A model generated the notes under the pieces. It did not search any database. It saw nothing but the letters and a program-made list of their open reading frames with translations, and had not been told where the DNA came from. This document shows, one piece after another, positions 30,200 through 38,602 of a stretch of 64,000 nucleotides of DNA (position 1 is the stretch's first letter; each line of letters opens with the position of its first letter). Origin of the DNA: Aquincola tertiaricarbonis (GTDB lineage: Bacteria; Pseudomonadota; Gammaproteobacteria; Burkholderiales; Burkholderiaceae_C); NCBI RefSeq assembly GCF_023573145.1, contig NZ_CP097636.1:1612001-1676000 (forward strand), in the 5' to 3' direction. A program made the translations under genes and the position numbers.

Positions 30200-31180
30200 T
30201 TACCCGGCCGCAGTGCCGGCCACGGGAGCCGCCGGTCCACCGCCGGCAGGACGTCGGCGGGCCCGCCAGCGGCGTGCAGCTTCCAGCGCCGGGCTTTCCA
30301 CCGCGTGCCAGGAGGCCACCGCCAGCAGCAGCGTCATCGCGGTGGACACCGCGATGTGCGCCGGCAGGCCGATCTGCGGCGAGAGCGCCGTCACCGCCTG
30401 CTGCACCGGAAAGGCATAGATGTACACGCCGTAGGAGTAGTCCCCCAGGCGGTTGAACTGCCGCAGCGCACCACCGGGCAGATAGGCAAGCACCAGCACC
30501 AGGTAGGCCAGCGCGCCCAGCGCGAACATCATCAGCAGCCGACTGCTGGGGTCGTCGCCGCCGCGCAGGCCGGCCCGCAGCAGCAGCGCCGCGCTGGCCA
30601 GCGCCAGCAGCACCCAGGCCAGGGTCACCAGCCGGCGCTGGTGGCGGCCCACCCAGCGCGCCAGCAGGCCCACCACGGCCAGCAGCGCATAGCAGCGCAC
30701 TTCCTGCGGCAGGGTCCACAACGAACCGTTGACGGCGCCTGCAAGCGGGTTGTTTTCGAACACCCGGGGCAGGTTGCCGGTGGTGCCGAAGAACAGCGTG
30801 CTGTTCTTCAGCACGTAGGTCCAGGTCTCGGGCGCCAGGAAGTAGCCGGCCGCACCGGCCTGGCTGAAGAGGAAGAGCACCGGCACCGACAGCGCCACCA
30901 TCGCCCACATGCCGGGCAGCACGCGCGCCGCCCGCGCCAGCGCGAAGGCCCGCAGCGAAGGCGCATGCCACCAGCTGGACATCACCAGCAGGCCGCTGCA
31001 GAAGAAGAACACGTCCACCGCGATGGAGCCGGGGGTGATGCCCAGCATGTGCCAGGGCTCGCTGCCGTCGCAGCCCGGTGCCAGCACGTAGCTGTGGCTC
31101 ACCAGCACCATCAGCGCGGCCAGCAGGCGGATCAGGTTGAAGTTGTTGTCGCGACTGCGATCGAGGGACCCCAACAACAT
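30200..31180 (-). CDS. Acyltransferase family 3 membrane protein (OafA-like)
   Basis: A 326-residue integral membrane acyltransferase. The N-terminal motif NNFNLIRLLAALMVLVSHSY contains the conserved R-x10-H of the family, followed by GSIAVDVFFFCSGLLVM and about nine membrane segments. Members O-acetylate sugars of O-antigen, peptidoglycan, Nod factor or exopolysaccharide using acyl-CoA. It is separate from the polysaccharide cluster at the left end but could act on the same surface glycan (inference). Its start at 31180 is a clear ATG. Confidence 0.88.
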   Translation of the reverse strand: MLLGSLDRSRDNNFNLIRLLAALMVLVSHSYVLAPGCDGSEPWHMLGITPGSIAVDVFFFCSGLLVMSSWWHAPSLRAFALARAARVLPGMWAMVALSVPVLFLFSQAGAAGYFLAPETWTYVLKNSTLFFGTTGNLPRVFENNPLAGAVNGSLWTLPQEVRCYALLAVVGLLARWVGRHQRRLVTLAWVLLALASAALLLRAGLRGGDDPSSRLLMMFALGALAYLVLVLAYLPGGALRQFNRLGDYSYGVYIYAFPVQQAVTALSPQIGLPAHIAVSTAMTLLLAVASWHAVESPALEAARRWRARRRPAGGGPAAPVAGTAAG

Positions 31181-31282
31181 GCTCGACCACCTGCGTACAA
31201 CAACTGCGAAGGTGGCCAGTGTAGGGGCCGCCCGGGCATGCGCGTTGCCGCGTCCGTCTACTCAACCCACAGCGGAGACCGC

Positions 31283-31666
31283 ATGCAAATCCAAGTCGAG
31301 ACCGACAACCACATCGAAGGCCGCCAGGCGCTGACCGAGTACGTGCAGGGCGTGATCGACGACGCGGTGGACAAGTACCGCGACCACATCACCCACGTGG
31401 AAGCCCACCTGGGCGACCTCAACAGCGGCGAGAAGTCGGGCAGCAACGACATGCGCTGCCTGCTGGAGGCGCGGGTCACCGGCGTCAAGAACATCGCCGT
31501 CAGCCACCAGGCCGAGAGCCTGCACCTGGCCATCGACGGCGCCGCCGACAAGCTGCAGCATGCGCTGGCCTCGTCGGTGGGCAAGCTGCAGGACCAGCAG
31601 CGCCGCGCCGCGCCGACAGGCCAGCTCACCGCCGACCTGCTGCGCGACGATCCGGACGCGGTATAG
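31283..31666 (+). CDS. Ribosome hibernation factor HPF/RaiA-like
   Basis: A 127-residue protein of the ribosomal S30AE family. Features are MQIQVETDNHIEGRQALTEY, the central ITHVEAHLGDLNSGEKSG with KCL-type loop replaced by DMRCLLEARVTG, and the C-terminal helix ESLHLAIDGAADKLQHAL. Such proteins bind the 30S decoding centre in stationary phase and silence ribosomes. The ATG at 31283 follows a GGAGA ribosome-binding site. It is divergent from the acyltransferase gene. Confidence 0.85.
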   Translation: MQIQVETDNHIEGRQALTEYVQGVIDDAVDKYRDHITHVEAHLGDLNSGEKSGSNDMRCLLEARVTGVKNIAVSHQAESLHLAIDGAADKLQHALASSVGKLQDQQRRAAPTGQLTADLLRDDPDAV

Positions 31667-31698
31667 GGCCCCCAAGCTCGCTGCGCTCGCGCCCCGCT
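31667..31698. repeat. Partial copy of the intergenic repeat seen at 44.5 kb
   Basis: The stretch CCCCCAAGCTCGCTGCGCTC followed by GCGCCCC is the reverse complement of the 3' part of the two tandem repeats at 44483-44632. It sits exactly between two convergent genes, a place where it could also act as a terminator. It is only about a third of the full unit. Confidence 0.65.
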
Positions 31699-32396
31699 TA
31701 CTTGACCCCCAGTGCCTTCAGCACCTCGGCCGCCACCAGGCCCGAGGACTGCGGGTTCTGGCCGGTGATCAGCTGGCCGTCGCGCACCACGAAGGGCTGC
31801 CAGTCGCCGGCGCCGACGAACTGGCCGCCCAGTTCGCGCAGCCGGCTCTCCAGCAGGAAGGGCACCACCGCCGTCAGGCCGACGGCGGCTTCTTCCGAGT
31901 CGGTGAACGAGTTCACCTTCAGGCCCTGGACGATGGACTGGCCGTCCGGCCGTTTGGCCGTGACCAGGCCCGCCGCGCCGTGGCACACCGAAGCCACCAC
32001 CTTGCCGCCGGCCCAGGCCTGCTCCACCGCGAGCGTCACGCCGGCGTCGTTCGGCAGGTCCCACATCGTGCCGTGGCCGCCGGGCAGGAACACGGCATCG
32101 AACTGACGGGCGTCCATCGTGTCGGCCCGGGCGGTGTCGCGGATGCGCGCCTGCATCGCCTCGTCGGCCAAAAAGCGCTCCACCACTTCGTCGTTCTCGC
32201 CCTTCGGCTTCAGGCTGCCGGGGTCGATCGGCACCGGGCCGCCGGCGGTGGAGGCCAGCACCACCTCGGCACCGGCGTCGGCCAGCGCGTAGTAGGGCGC
32301 GGCCAGTTCCTCCGCCCACAAGCCGGTGGGCTTGCCGGTGTCGCCGAGGCGGTCGTGGCTGGTCAGGATCATCAGGATGCGCGGGCTGCGGTTCAT
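31698..32396 (-). CDS. DJ-1/PfpI family (Hsp31-like) protein
   Basis: A 232-residue class I glutamine amidotransferase-like protein. The nucleophile elbow VVASVCHGAAGLV near residue 130 holds the conserved Cys; the early ELAAPYYALADAGAEV supplies the conserved Glu; AVFLPGGHGTMWDLP is the family loop. The length and C-terminal GQNPQSSGLVAAEVL fit the HchA/YhbO/Hsp31 glyoxalase III-like group, which acts on methylglyoxal or protein damage. It is divergent from a LysR regulator gene across a 99-bp palindrome-rich gap, so it is probably that regulator's target. Confidence 0.87.
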   Translation of the reverse strand: MNRSPRILMILTSHDRLGDTGKPTGLWAEELAAPYYALADAGAEVVLASTAGGPVPIDPGSLKPKGENDEVVERFLADEAMQARIRDTARADTMDARQFDAVFLPGGHGTMWDLPNDAGVTLAVEQAWAGGKVVASVCHGAAGLVTAKRPDGQSIVQGLKVNSFTDSEEAAVGLTAVVPFLLESRLRELGGQFVGAGDWQPFVVRDGQLITGQNPQSSGLVAAEVLKALGVK

Positions 32397-32495
32397 CAGG
32401 AACTCCTTGTTCAAAACGGATGAAAGCACTTTAGAACCTGCACCCGCCGCTATAAAGCGGCTTTGCGGAACTTCATCCATTACACGGGAGTACAA
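32397..32495. promoter_or_regulatory. Divergent promoter/operator between the DJ-1-like and LysR genes
   Basis: Two nested palindromes occupy this gap. GGATGAA at 32418-32424 is the inverted copy of TTCATCC at 32472-32478, and the centre has GCCGCTATAAAGCGGC (32446-32461) containing a TATAAA box. A TTC-N9-GAA element (TTCAAAACGGATGAA) fits the T-N11-A shape of LysR sites. The GGGAG just before the ATG at 32496 is the LysR-gene ribosome-binding site. Confidence 0.5.
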
Positions 32496-33413
32496 ATGGC
32501 CCGATCCTTCGACCCGGTGCAGCTGGGCAGCATCGAGCTGTTCTGCAAGGCGGCCGAGCTGGGCAGCTTCACCGCCGCGGCCGAGGCGCTGGGCGTCACG
32601 CCGGCGGCCGTCAGCCGCTCCATCGCACGCCTGGAGCAGCGGTTGGGCGTGCGGCTTTTTGTGCGCAGCACCCGCAGCATCCGCCTCACCGGCGACGGCG
32701 AGCTGTACCGCACCGAGTGCCAGCAGGCGCTGGAGCAGATTGTCGAGGCCGAGCGGGCGATCACCGGCCACCAGCGCACGCCCAGCGGGCTGCTGCGCAT
32801 CAGCGTGCCCACCACCTATGCGCACCACCGGCTGCTGCCGCTGCTGCCGGCCTTCAACGCCGCCTACCCCGGCGTGGCGCTGGAACTGAACATCAGCAAC
32901 CGCAACGTCGACCTGGTGGACGACGGCTACGACCTGGTGATCCGCCTGGGCGAGCCGCAGGACTCGCGGCTGATCGCCCGCAAGCTGGAAGACGCGACGC
33001 TCGGCCTGTTCGCCTCACCGGCCTACCTGCAGGCGCGCGGCATGCCGCAGCAGCTGGACGACCTGGCCCACCACGACTGCATCCAGTTCATCCTGCCCAG
33101 CACCGGCCGCCCGCTGCCCTGGCTGCTGCGCGATGCGCAGGGCAGCGTCATCGAGCATGGCTTCAAGGCCAGCCGCCAGGTGCACGAAGACGTGCTGGGC
33201 GTCGTCACCTGGGCCCGCGCCGGCGGCGGCATCAGCCAGATCTACCACTTCATCGCCGAAGAAGCGGTGCGCCGCGGCGAGCTGGTGGAAGTGCTCCCCC
33301 AGCTGGCCGGCGCCACCCGGCCGTTCTCCATCCTCTATCCGCAGAACCGGCACCTGTCGGCGCGGGTGCGGGCGTTCGTGGAGTTTCTGGTGGCACACAC
33401 GGCCGGCGCCTGA
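32496..33413 (+). CDS. LysR-family transcriptional regulator
   Basis: A 305-residue LysR regulator. The N-terminal winged helix reads FCKAAELGSFTAAAEALGVT with the recognition part PAAVSRSIARLEQRLGVRLF; the C-terminal effector domain follows (GLLRISVPTTYAHHRLLPLL, LVIRLGEPQDSRLIARKL). The ATG at 32496 has a GGGAG ribosome-binding site and is preferred to an upstream TTG at 32463. It probably controls the divergent DJ-1-like gene. The effector is unknown. Confidence 0.9.
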   Translation: MARSFDPVQLGSIELFCKAAELGSFTAAAEALGVTPAAVSRSIARLEQRLGVRLFVRSTRSIRLTGDGELYRTECQQALEQIVEAERAITGHQRTPSGLLRISVPTTYAHHRLLPLLPAFNAAYPGVALELNISNRNVDLVDDGYDLVIRLGEPQDSRLIARKLEDATLGLFASPAYLQARGMPQQLDDLAHHDCIQFILPSTGRPLPWLLRDAQGSVIEHGFKASRQVHEDVLGVVTWARAGGGISQIYHFIAEEAVRRGELVEVLPQLAGATRPFSILYPQNRHLSARVRAFVEFLVAHTAGA

Positions 33414-33419
33414 CGGGCC

Positions 33420-34091
33420 TCAGAACACCCCCGCCTCCTGCGCCCCGTTCATGATCGCGGTGGCCAGCCCGCCCAGCGGGCCCTGGATGTCGTCGGACGG
33501 CGGGGCGGAGGCGCGGGCGGTCCAGATCACCTGGCCGCCGCGGGCGTCGATGATGCGGCTGCTGGCCGCGTAGGCGGTGCTGCGGCGCTCGCCGCCGCCG
33601 ATGGGCACGGCCACGCCCACGCCGCCGCCGACGCGGCCGCTGCCGAAGCCGAAGCTGCCCAGGCCGATGGAAAAGGAAGGCCCGCCGCCGCCCGACGCGC
33701 CGGCCCAGGCCGAGACGGTGGTGGCCAGCACCGCGATGGCGCCGGCCTGGCGGGCGGGGGCCAGGTACTGGTTGTCGGGCACCGGCTGGCCCGGCGCCGG
33801 CGGCGTGATGTCGGGCGCGATGACGGCGCTGCCGCCCTGGGCCACCACGGCGCCGGCCATCTGGTCTTCACAGATGCGCTTGACGGCCGGGTCCACCGCC
33901 TCGCAGGCCACCAGCACCCTGGCGCCTGCCAGCTTCAGCGTCGGCCGCTGGGGCGCGGTCCACTGGCCTTCGATCTTGGGCTCGGCGGCGCAGCCGGCCA
34001 GCAGGGCCGCCGCGGCGGCCGCGGTGGTGATCAGGGCGAGGCGACGGTGCGGCGTCGGGCGGGTGGTGGATCGGGTGTGCAGTTCGGTCAT
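33420..34091 (-). CDS. Uncharacterised lipoprotein
   Basis: A 223-residue protein with a basic N terminus, a hydrophobic stretch (LALITTAAAAAALLAGCAAE) and a clear lipobox LLAGC, so it should be lipidated at that cysteine. The mature part has VLVACEAVDPAVKRICEDQM, a glycine-rich middle (GGGGPSFSIGLGSFGFGSG) and a C-terminal ASSRIIDARGGQVIWTARAS, reminiscent of small outer-membrane lipoproteins that build a DUF4136 or CsgG-like beta-sheet. I cannot assign a family. The ATG at 34091 was chosen to give a normal signal peptide. Confidence 0.7.
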   Translation of the reverse strand: MTELHTRSTTRPTPHRRLALITTAAAAAALLAGCAAEPKIEGQWTAPQRPTLKLAGARVLVACEAVDPAVKRICEDQMAGAVVAQGGSAVIAPDITPPAPGQPVPDNQYLAPARQAGAIAVLATTVSAWAGASGGGGPSFSIGLGSFGFGSGRVGGGVGVAVPIGGGERRSTAYAASSRIIDARGGQVIWTARASAPPSDDIQGPLGGLATAIMNGAQEAGVF

Positions 34092-34227
34092 GTCGCATTC
34101 TCCCGGGCCGGCGCAAAGAGGGCGGCCCTTGCAGCACAACGCGGCAAGGGCAGTGCCCGGCGACCGGCCGCTCCCTGCCCACCTGTTGCGCGATTGAAGC
34201 CCACGGGTTCACCCCCATGTGCCGGCG

Positions 34228-35400
34228 ATGCCCGTGCTGCTCATCCTGCTGTTGCTCCACCTCTACGTCGGCTTCCGCCTCGTGCCGGCGCTGCCGGGGA
34301 TGGTGGCCCCCGGGCTGCTGGCCCTCTGGCTGCTGGCTTCGCTGGTGCTCATTCCGGCCAGCTTCTTCGGCCGGCGGGCCTCCGGCCCGGTGGCCGACCG
34401 GCTGAGCTGGGCCGGCATGCTGGCCCTGGGCGTGTTTTCACTGCTGGGCGTGTCCACGCTGCTGCGCGATGGCGTGCTGCTGGTCGCCTGGGCGCTGGGC
34501 CAGGTGCCGGCGGTGCAGGCTGGCACCGGCGCCGCCGTGCGTGCGGTGGCCGGCGGTGCCACGCTGCAGGCCGCCAGCGCCTGGGCGGTGCTGGGTTTCA
34601 CCGGCCTGGGCACGCTGGCCGGTGTGGTGGGGGCGCGGCGGCGGGCGCCGGTGCGGCGGGTGGACATTGCGGTCGACGGTCTGCCGGCCGCGCTGCACGG
34701 CTTCACCGTCGCGCAGATCACCGACGTGCATGTAGGCCCCACCGTCAAACGGGCCTATGTGCAGCGCATCGTCGATGCGGTCAATACGCTGCAGCCCGAT
34801 GCGGTGGCCATCACCGGCGACCTGGTGGACGGCCGGGTGGCCGACCTGCGGGACGACGTGGCGCCGCTGGCCGGGCTGCGGTCGCGGCACGGCAGCTTCT
34901 TCGTCACCGGCAACCACGAGTACTACAGCGGCGCCGAAGAATGGGTGGCCGCGCTGCGCGGCCTGGGCCTGCAGGTGCTGCTGAACCAGCATGTGGTGCT
35001 GCAGCACGGCGGCGCCCGCGTGGTGATGGCCGGCGTGGCCGACTGGAGCGCCGGCCACTTCGTGCCCGGCCACCGCAGCGATGCGCAGGCCGCGATGGCG
35101 GGCGCGCCGGCCGATGCCGGGCTGCGGCTGCTGCTGGCCCACCAGCCGCGCAGCGCCGCGGGCGCGGCCGAGGCCGGCTTCGACGTGCAGCTCTCGGGCC
35201 ACACCCATGGCGGGCAGATCTGGCCCTGGGGCTTTTTCGTGCGCTTCCAGCAGCCCTTCACCGCGGGGCTGGACCGCCTGGGGCGGCTGTGGGTGTACAC
35301 CAGCCGCGGCACGGGATACTGGGGGCCTCCGCTGCGGCTCGGTGCGCCGTCGGAGATCACTTGCGTGCGCTTCATCCAATCCAACAGGGAGCCCCAATGA
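34228..35400 (+). CDS. Membrane-anchored calcineurin-like metallophosphoesterase
   Basis: A 390-residue protein with four or five N-terminal hydrophobic segments in the first 140 residues, then a complete metallophosphoesterase domain: ITDVHVGP, ITGDLVDG, VTGNHEYY, LLLAHQP and LSGHTHGGQIWPW carry the metal ligands. This fits the YkuE/YaeI group of membrane phosphoesterases, which can act on UDP-diacylglucosamine or other phosphate esters. ATG at 34228 is preferred; GTG at 34219 would add three residues. The stop overlaps the next start by 4 bp. Confidence 0.87.
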   Translation: MPVLLILLLLHLYVGFRLVPALPGMVAPGLLALWLLASLVLIPASFFGRRASGPVADRLSWAGMLALGVFSLLGVSTLLRDGVLLVAWALGQVPAVQAGTGAAVRAVAGGATLQAASAWAVLGFTGLGTLAGVVGARRRAPVRRVDIAVDGLPAALHGFTVAQITDVHVGPTVKRAYVQRIVDAVNTLQPDAVAITGDLVDGRVADLRDDVAPLAGLRSRHGSFFVTGNHEYYSGAEEWVAALRGLGLQVLLNQHVVLQHGGARVVMAGVADWSAGHFVPGHRSDAQAAMAGAPADAGLRLLLAHQPRSAAGAAEAGFDVQLSGHTHGGQIWPWGFFVRFQQPFTAGLDRLGRLWVYTSRGTGYWGPPLRLGAPSEITCVRFIQSNREPQ

Positions 35401-35615
35401 AGACCATCGACGAGATGCTGAACCTGGACCTGCTCACGCCTGAACAGCACCACCAGATCGGCGCTTGGATCGCCCGCGCGGCCACGCCCGACGACATCCT
35501 GGCGATGCCGGCCGCGCTGTGGCAGGCGGTGGAACGCGCCAGCGCGGTGATGGGCGTGGACGCCGACCTGCTGCGCCCGCCGGCGCTGGACGCGGGCGGG
35601 CTGGGCCTGGCGTAG
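35397..35615 (+). CDS. Small uncharacterised protein
   Basis: A 72-residue acidic, helical protein (IDEMLNLDLLTPEQHHQIG, PAALWQAVERASAVMGVD). Its ATGA overlaps the stop of the metallophosphoesterase gene, so it is almost certainly co-translated with it. I do not recognise a family. It could be a small partner of the phosphoesterase, judged by gene coupling only. Confidence 0.65.
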   Translation: MKTIDEMLNLDLLTPEQHHQIGAWIARAATPDDILAMPAALWQAVERASAVMGVDADLLRPPALDAGGLGLA

Positions 35616-35643
35616 CCGGCCGGGCCGCGGGACCACCCCCGGT

Positions 35644-38022
35644 TCAGGCCGCCGCTTCGTCGGCGGTGGCCTGGCCGTGCGCCGTCCAGCGGTGCACCAC
35701 GTTCAGCAGTTGCTGGGCCACCACCGGCTTGGTGAGGAAGTCGTTCATGCCCACCGCCAGGCAGGCCACGCGGTCCTCGGCGAAGGCATTGGCCGTCAGC
35801 GCCACCACCGGGATGGCGGTGTTGTGGGGCCCGGCCGCGCCATTGCGGATGCGGCGGGTGACCTCCAGCCCGTCCATGTCGGGCATCTGCCAGTCCATCA
35901 GCACCAGGTCGAAGCGGTGTTCGCGCAGCAGCGCCAGCGCACTGCGGCCGTCGTCGGCGGTCTGCACGCCCAGGCCGGCATTGGTCAGCATGGCGGCGAC
36001 GATCATCTGGTTGGTCGGGTCGTCGTCCACCACCAGCAGCCGGCGCACGGGGGCGGGCAGGGCGCCGGCCTGGCCGGGCAGCGGCGGCTCGGCCGGTGGA
36101 TCCATGGACGGGGGCAGGCCGTCGCGGCGCCAGCCCAGGCGGCTGACCAGCGCCGCCCGCAACACCGGCTTGAGCACGCTGCGCGGCAGCTGCAGGTGCT
36201 CGCGGGCACTGTCGGCCGCGTGTGAAGGCGCATCGTTCATCGCGATCACACGCTCGGGGTCGATCAGGTCGGCGCAGCGCTCCAGCAGCGCCCAGGCCTG
36301 GGCGGTTTCGGTGGCCACCAGCAGCCACGGCGGCCCGTTGCCTTCGCTGCCCGCCGCTTGCAGCCGTACCTGCAGGTCGGTGGCGTCGACCACACGCTCG
36401 GCCGGGATCTGCATGCGCCGCAGCATCGCGGCCAGGGCCTCGGCGCTGGGTTCGTGCGGCTCGAAGAAGCACACCGGTGCAGGCGCGGCGCGCGGGCCGG
36501 CCCACTCGGTCACCGGGCCTTCGGCGCCGGGCAGCGGAATCTCGAACCAGAAGCTGCTGCCCTGGCCGGGCTGGCTGTCCACCTGGATGTCGCCGCCCAT
36601 GGCCCGCACCAGCTCGCGCGAGATGGTCAGGCCCAGCCCGGTGCCACCGAAGCGGCGGGTGGTGGCTTCGTCGGCCTGGGCAAAGGGCTGGAAGATGTCG
36701 CGCGTGGTTTCCAGGTCCATGCCCACGCCGGTGTCGGTCACGCAAAAGCGCACCCGGCCTGGCGCGCCGGCAGCCGCCGTGACCCGCAGCACCACCTCGC
36801 CGGCCGGGGTGAACTTGACCGCGTTGCCCAGCAGGTTCAGCAGCACCTGGCGCAGCCGCATCGGGTCGCCGGTGCGCCAGGCGGCCAGGTCAGGCTCGAT
36901 CACCGCCGCCATCGCCAGCCCGCCGCTGCGGGCCGCCACCGAGGCGGTGGCCACCGCCGCCTCCACGCAGTCCACCAGGTTGAAGGCTTCCTGCGACAGC
37001 GTCAGCGCACCCGACTCGATGCGCGCCACGTCCAGCACGTTCTCGATCAGGGCCAGCAGGTTGGCGCCGCTCTGGCCGATGGTCTCGATCAGCTGCGCGC
37101 GGTCGGTGGCCTGGCCGCCCTGCTGCAGCAGCTGGGTGGCGCCCAGCACCGCATTGAGCGGCGTGCGCAGCTCATGGCTCATGTTGGCCAGGAAGCGGGT
37201 CTTGGCCAGCGAGGCGGCCTCGGCCCGTTCCTTTTCCTGGGCCAGCTCGCGCGTGCGCTGGGCCACCCGTTCTTCCAGCGTGCGGTTGGCGTTTTCCAGC
37301 GCCTGGGCGCGCTGCTGCACCTGGTCCAGCATGTCGTTGAAGGCGCGCACCGCCTGGCCCACTTCGTCCAGGCCTTCGCCTTCCAGCCGGCGCGAATAGT
37401 CGCGCTGCTCGGCGATGCGGGCTGCGGTGCGGCCCAGCGCCGTCATCGGGCTGGTGATGCGGGCGGCGATGCGCCGCACCAGCGGCAGGCTGAGGGCCAG
37501 CGCCAGCAGCTGCGCCAGGATGAGCGCGGCCGCGCCGATGGCCAGCTGGCGGTAGCTTTGCAGCTCGTCCAGCTCCACCGTCACCTGGCCCATCGGGTTG
37601 GCCGGCGGGCCCACCGGTGCGCTCACCACCAGGCGGCCGAAGCCGGGCTGCGGTCCGGGCCGATCGGGCGTGCCGGCGGCCAGGTAGCGGGCGCGTACGG
37701 CGCCGTCGGCGTCCTTCAGCCAGGCGCCGCGCACGTTGCTGCGCACGCGCAAAAAGCCCAGCGTCTCGTTGGCGGCGTCCACGTCGCCGAAGGCCAGCGG
37801 TGCTTCCAGCGCAAAGGCGGTGGTGCGCACCAGTTCCTGGGCCTCGCCTTCGGTGCGGCGGTCTTCTGACCACACCGCCACCACCAGCATGGCCAGCAGC
37901 GACAGCAGCGCGGTGAGCGAGGCGGCGAACACGAAGAGCCGGGGCAGCCGGCGGCGCAGCGGCTGGTCGGCGGCGGCGGCCCACCAGCGTTCCAGCGCAG
38001 CGGGCAGGGGAGGTCGTCTCAT
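35644..38022 (-). CDS. CHASE8-HAMP hybrid histidine kinase with receiver domains
   Basis: A 792-residue membrane kinase. After a transmembrane helix (residues about 27-48) the short periplasmic part, with FALEAPLAFGDVDAANETLG and VRGAWLKDADGAVRARYL, matches the CHASE8 domain, which in diguanylate cyclases is the binding face for YfiR. A second membrane helix, a HAMP domain (PMTALGRTAARIAEQRDYSR), the HisKA box [18 protein letters not shown], an HATPase (GTGLGLTISREL) and a degenerate receiver-like region follow. The C-terminal receiver has Asp in LVLMDWQMPDMDG. The start at 38022 overlaps the yfiR-like stop by 4 bp, so they form an operon. Confidence 0.87.
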   Translation of the reverse strand: MRRPPLPAALERWWAAAADQPLRRRLPRLFVFAASLTALLSLLAMLVVAVWSEDRRTEGEAQELVRTTAFALEAPLAFGDVDAANETLGFLRVRSNVRGAWLKDADGAVRARYLAAGTPDRPGPQPGFGRLVVSAPVGPPANPMGQVTVELDELQSYRQLAIGAAALILAQLLALALSLPLVRRIAARITSPMTALGRTAARIAEQRDYSRRLEGEGLDEVGQAVRAFNDMLDQVQQRAQALENANRTLEERVAQRTRELAQEKERAEAASLAKTRFLANMSHELRTPLNAVLGATQLLQQGGQATDRAQLIETIGQSGANLLALIENVLDVARIESGALTLSQEAFNLVDCVEAAVATASVAARSGGLAMAAVIEPDLAAWRTGDPMRLRQVLLNLLGNAVKFTPAGEVVLRVTAAAGAPGRVRFCVTDTGVGMDLETTRDIFQPFAQADEATTRRFGGTGLGLTISRELVRAMGGDIQVDSQPGQGSSFWFEIPLPGAEGPVTEWAGPRAAPAPVCFFEPHEPSAEALAAMLRRMQIPAERVVDATDLQVRLQAAGSEGNGPPWLLVATETAQAWALLERCADLIDPERVIAMNDAPSHAADSAREHLQLPRSVLKPVLRAALVSRLGWRRDGLPPSMDPPAEPPLPGQAGALPAPVRRLLVVDDDPTNQMIVAAMLTNAGLGVQTADDGRSALALLREHRFDLVLMDWQMPDMDGLEVTRRIRNGAAGPHNTAIPVVALTANAFAEDRVACLAVGMNDFLTKPVVAQQLLNVVHRWTAHGQATADEAAA

Positions 38023-38600
38023 CGGCGGGGATCCTCTCGCAGCACCTCGCGGGCCAGTTTCAGGGCACCGGCGCGCACACCCAGTTCGGCCCTGTGCAAG
38101 GCCGACAGGTTGACGTCGAAACGCAGCGCATCGTTCACCACCACCAGCTCCACCATGCCGCCGCGGCTGGCAAAACCGTCCTGCTGCGCCATGGTCAGCA
38201 CCGGGGCGTCGGGCGGCGGCAGCAGCTCGGCCAGCCGGCGCGGGGCGCTGTCGTCGATGTAGAGCAGGTGGCAGCTGGCGCCCGCAGCCGCCTGGCTGCC
38301 GGGTGCCGGCCACCACACCAGCTGCAGCGGGCGGCCGGCCGGCGGCGTGGCCAGCTGGCGGCGGAAGGCCTCGGCCAGCACCGGGCTGTCCTGCACCACG
38401 CACACGTGCAGCGGGCTGTCCTCATGGGCGAAGGCATGGGCCGGCCACTGCACGAAGCGCGAGAAGGTGATCACCAGCCGCGCCTTGGCCCAGGCGTCGC
38501 TGCCCATGGTCTGGGCGCGGGCGGCCTGCGGCAGCAGCAGGCCGGCCAGCAGCAGGGCCGCGGCCAGCAGCGGGCGGATCGTGCGGTACGGCAAGCCCAT
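38019..38600 (-). CDS. YfiR-family periplasmic protein (DUF4154)
   Basis: A 193-residue exported protein: signal peptide LLAAALLLAGLLLPQAARAQ, then the YfiR/DUF4154 pattern ITFSRFVQWPAHAF, PLHVCVVQDSPVLAEAF, CHLLYIDDSAPRRLAELL, VLTMAQQDGFASRGGMVELV and RFDVNLSALHRAELGV. The usual cysteines are at HVCVV and SCHLL. In Pseudomonas, YfiR restrains the CHASE8 diguanylate cyclase YfiN. Here it sits between a TonB-dependent receptor gene (2 bp away) and a CHASE8 kinase gene (4-bp overlap), so its partner is probably the kinase. Confidence 0.87.
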   Translation of the reverse strand: MGLPYRTIRPLLAAALLLAGLLLPQAARAQTMGSDAWAKARLVITFSRFVQWPAHAFAHEDSPLHVCVVQDSPVLAEAFRRQLATPPAGRPLQLVWWPAPGSQAAAGASCHLLYIDDSAPRRLAELLPPPDAPVLTMAQQDGFASRGGMVELVVVNDALRFDVNLSALHRAELGVRAGALKLAREVLREDPRR

Positions 38601-38602
38601 GC

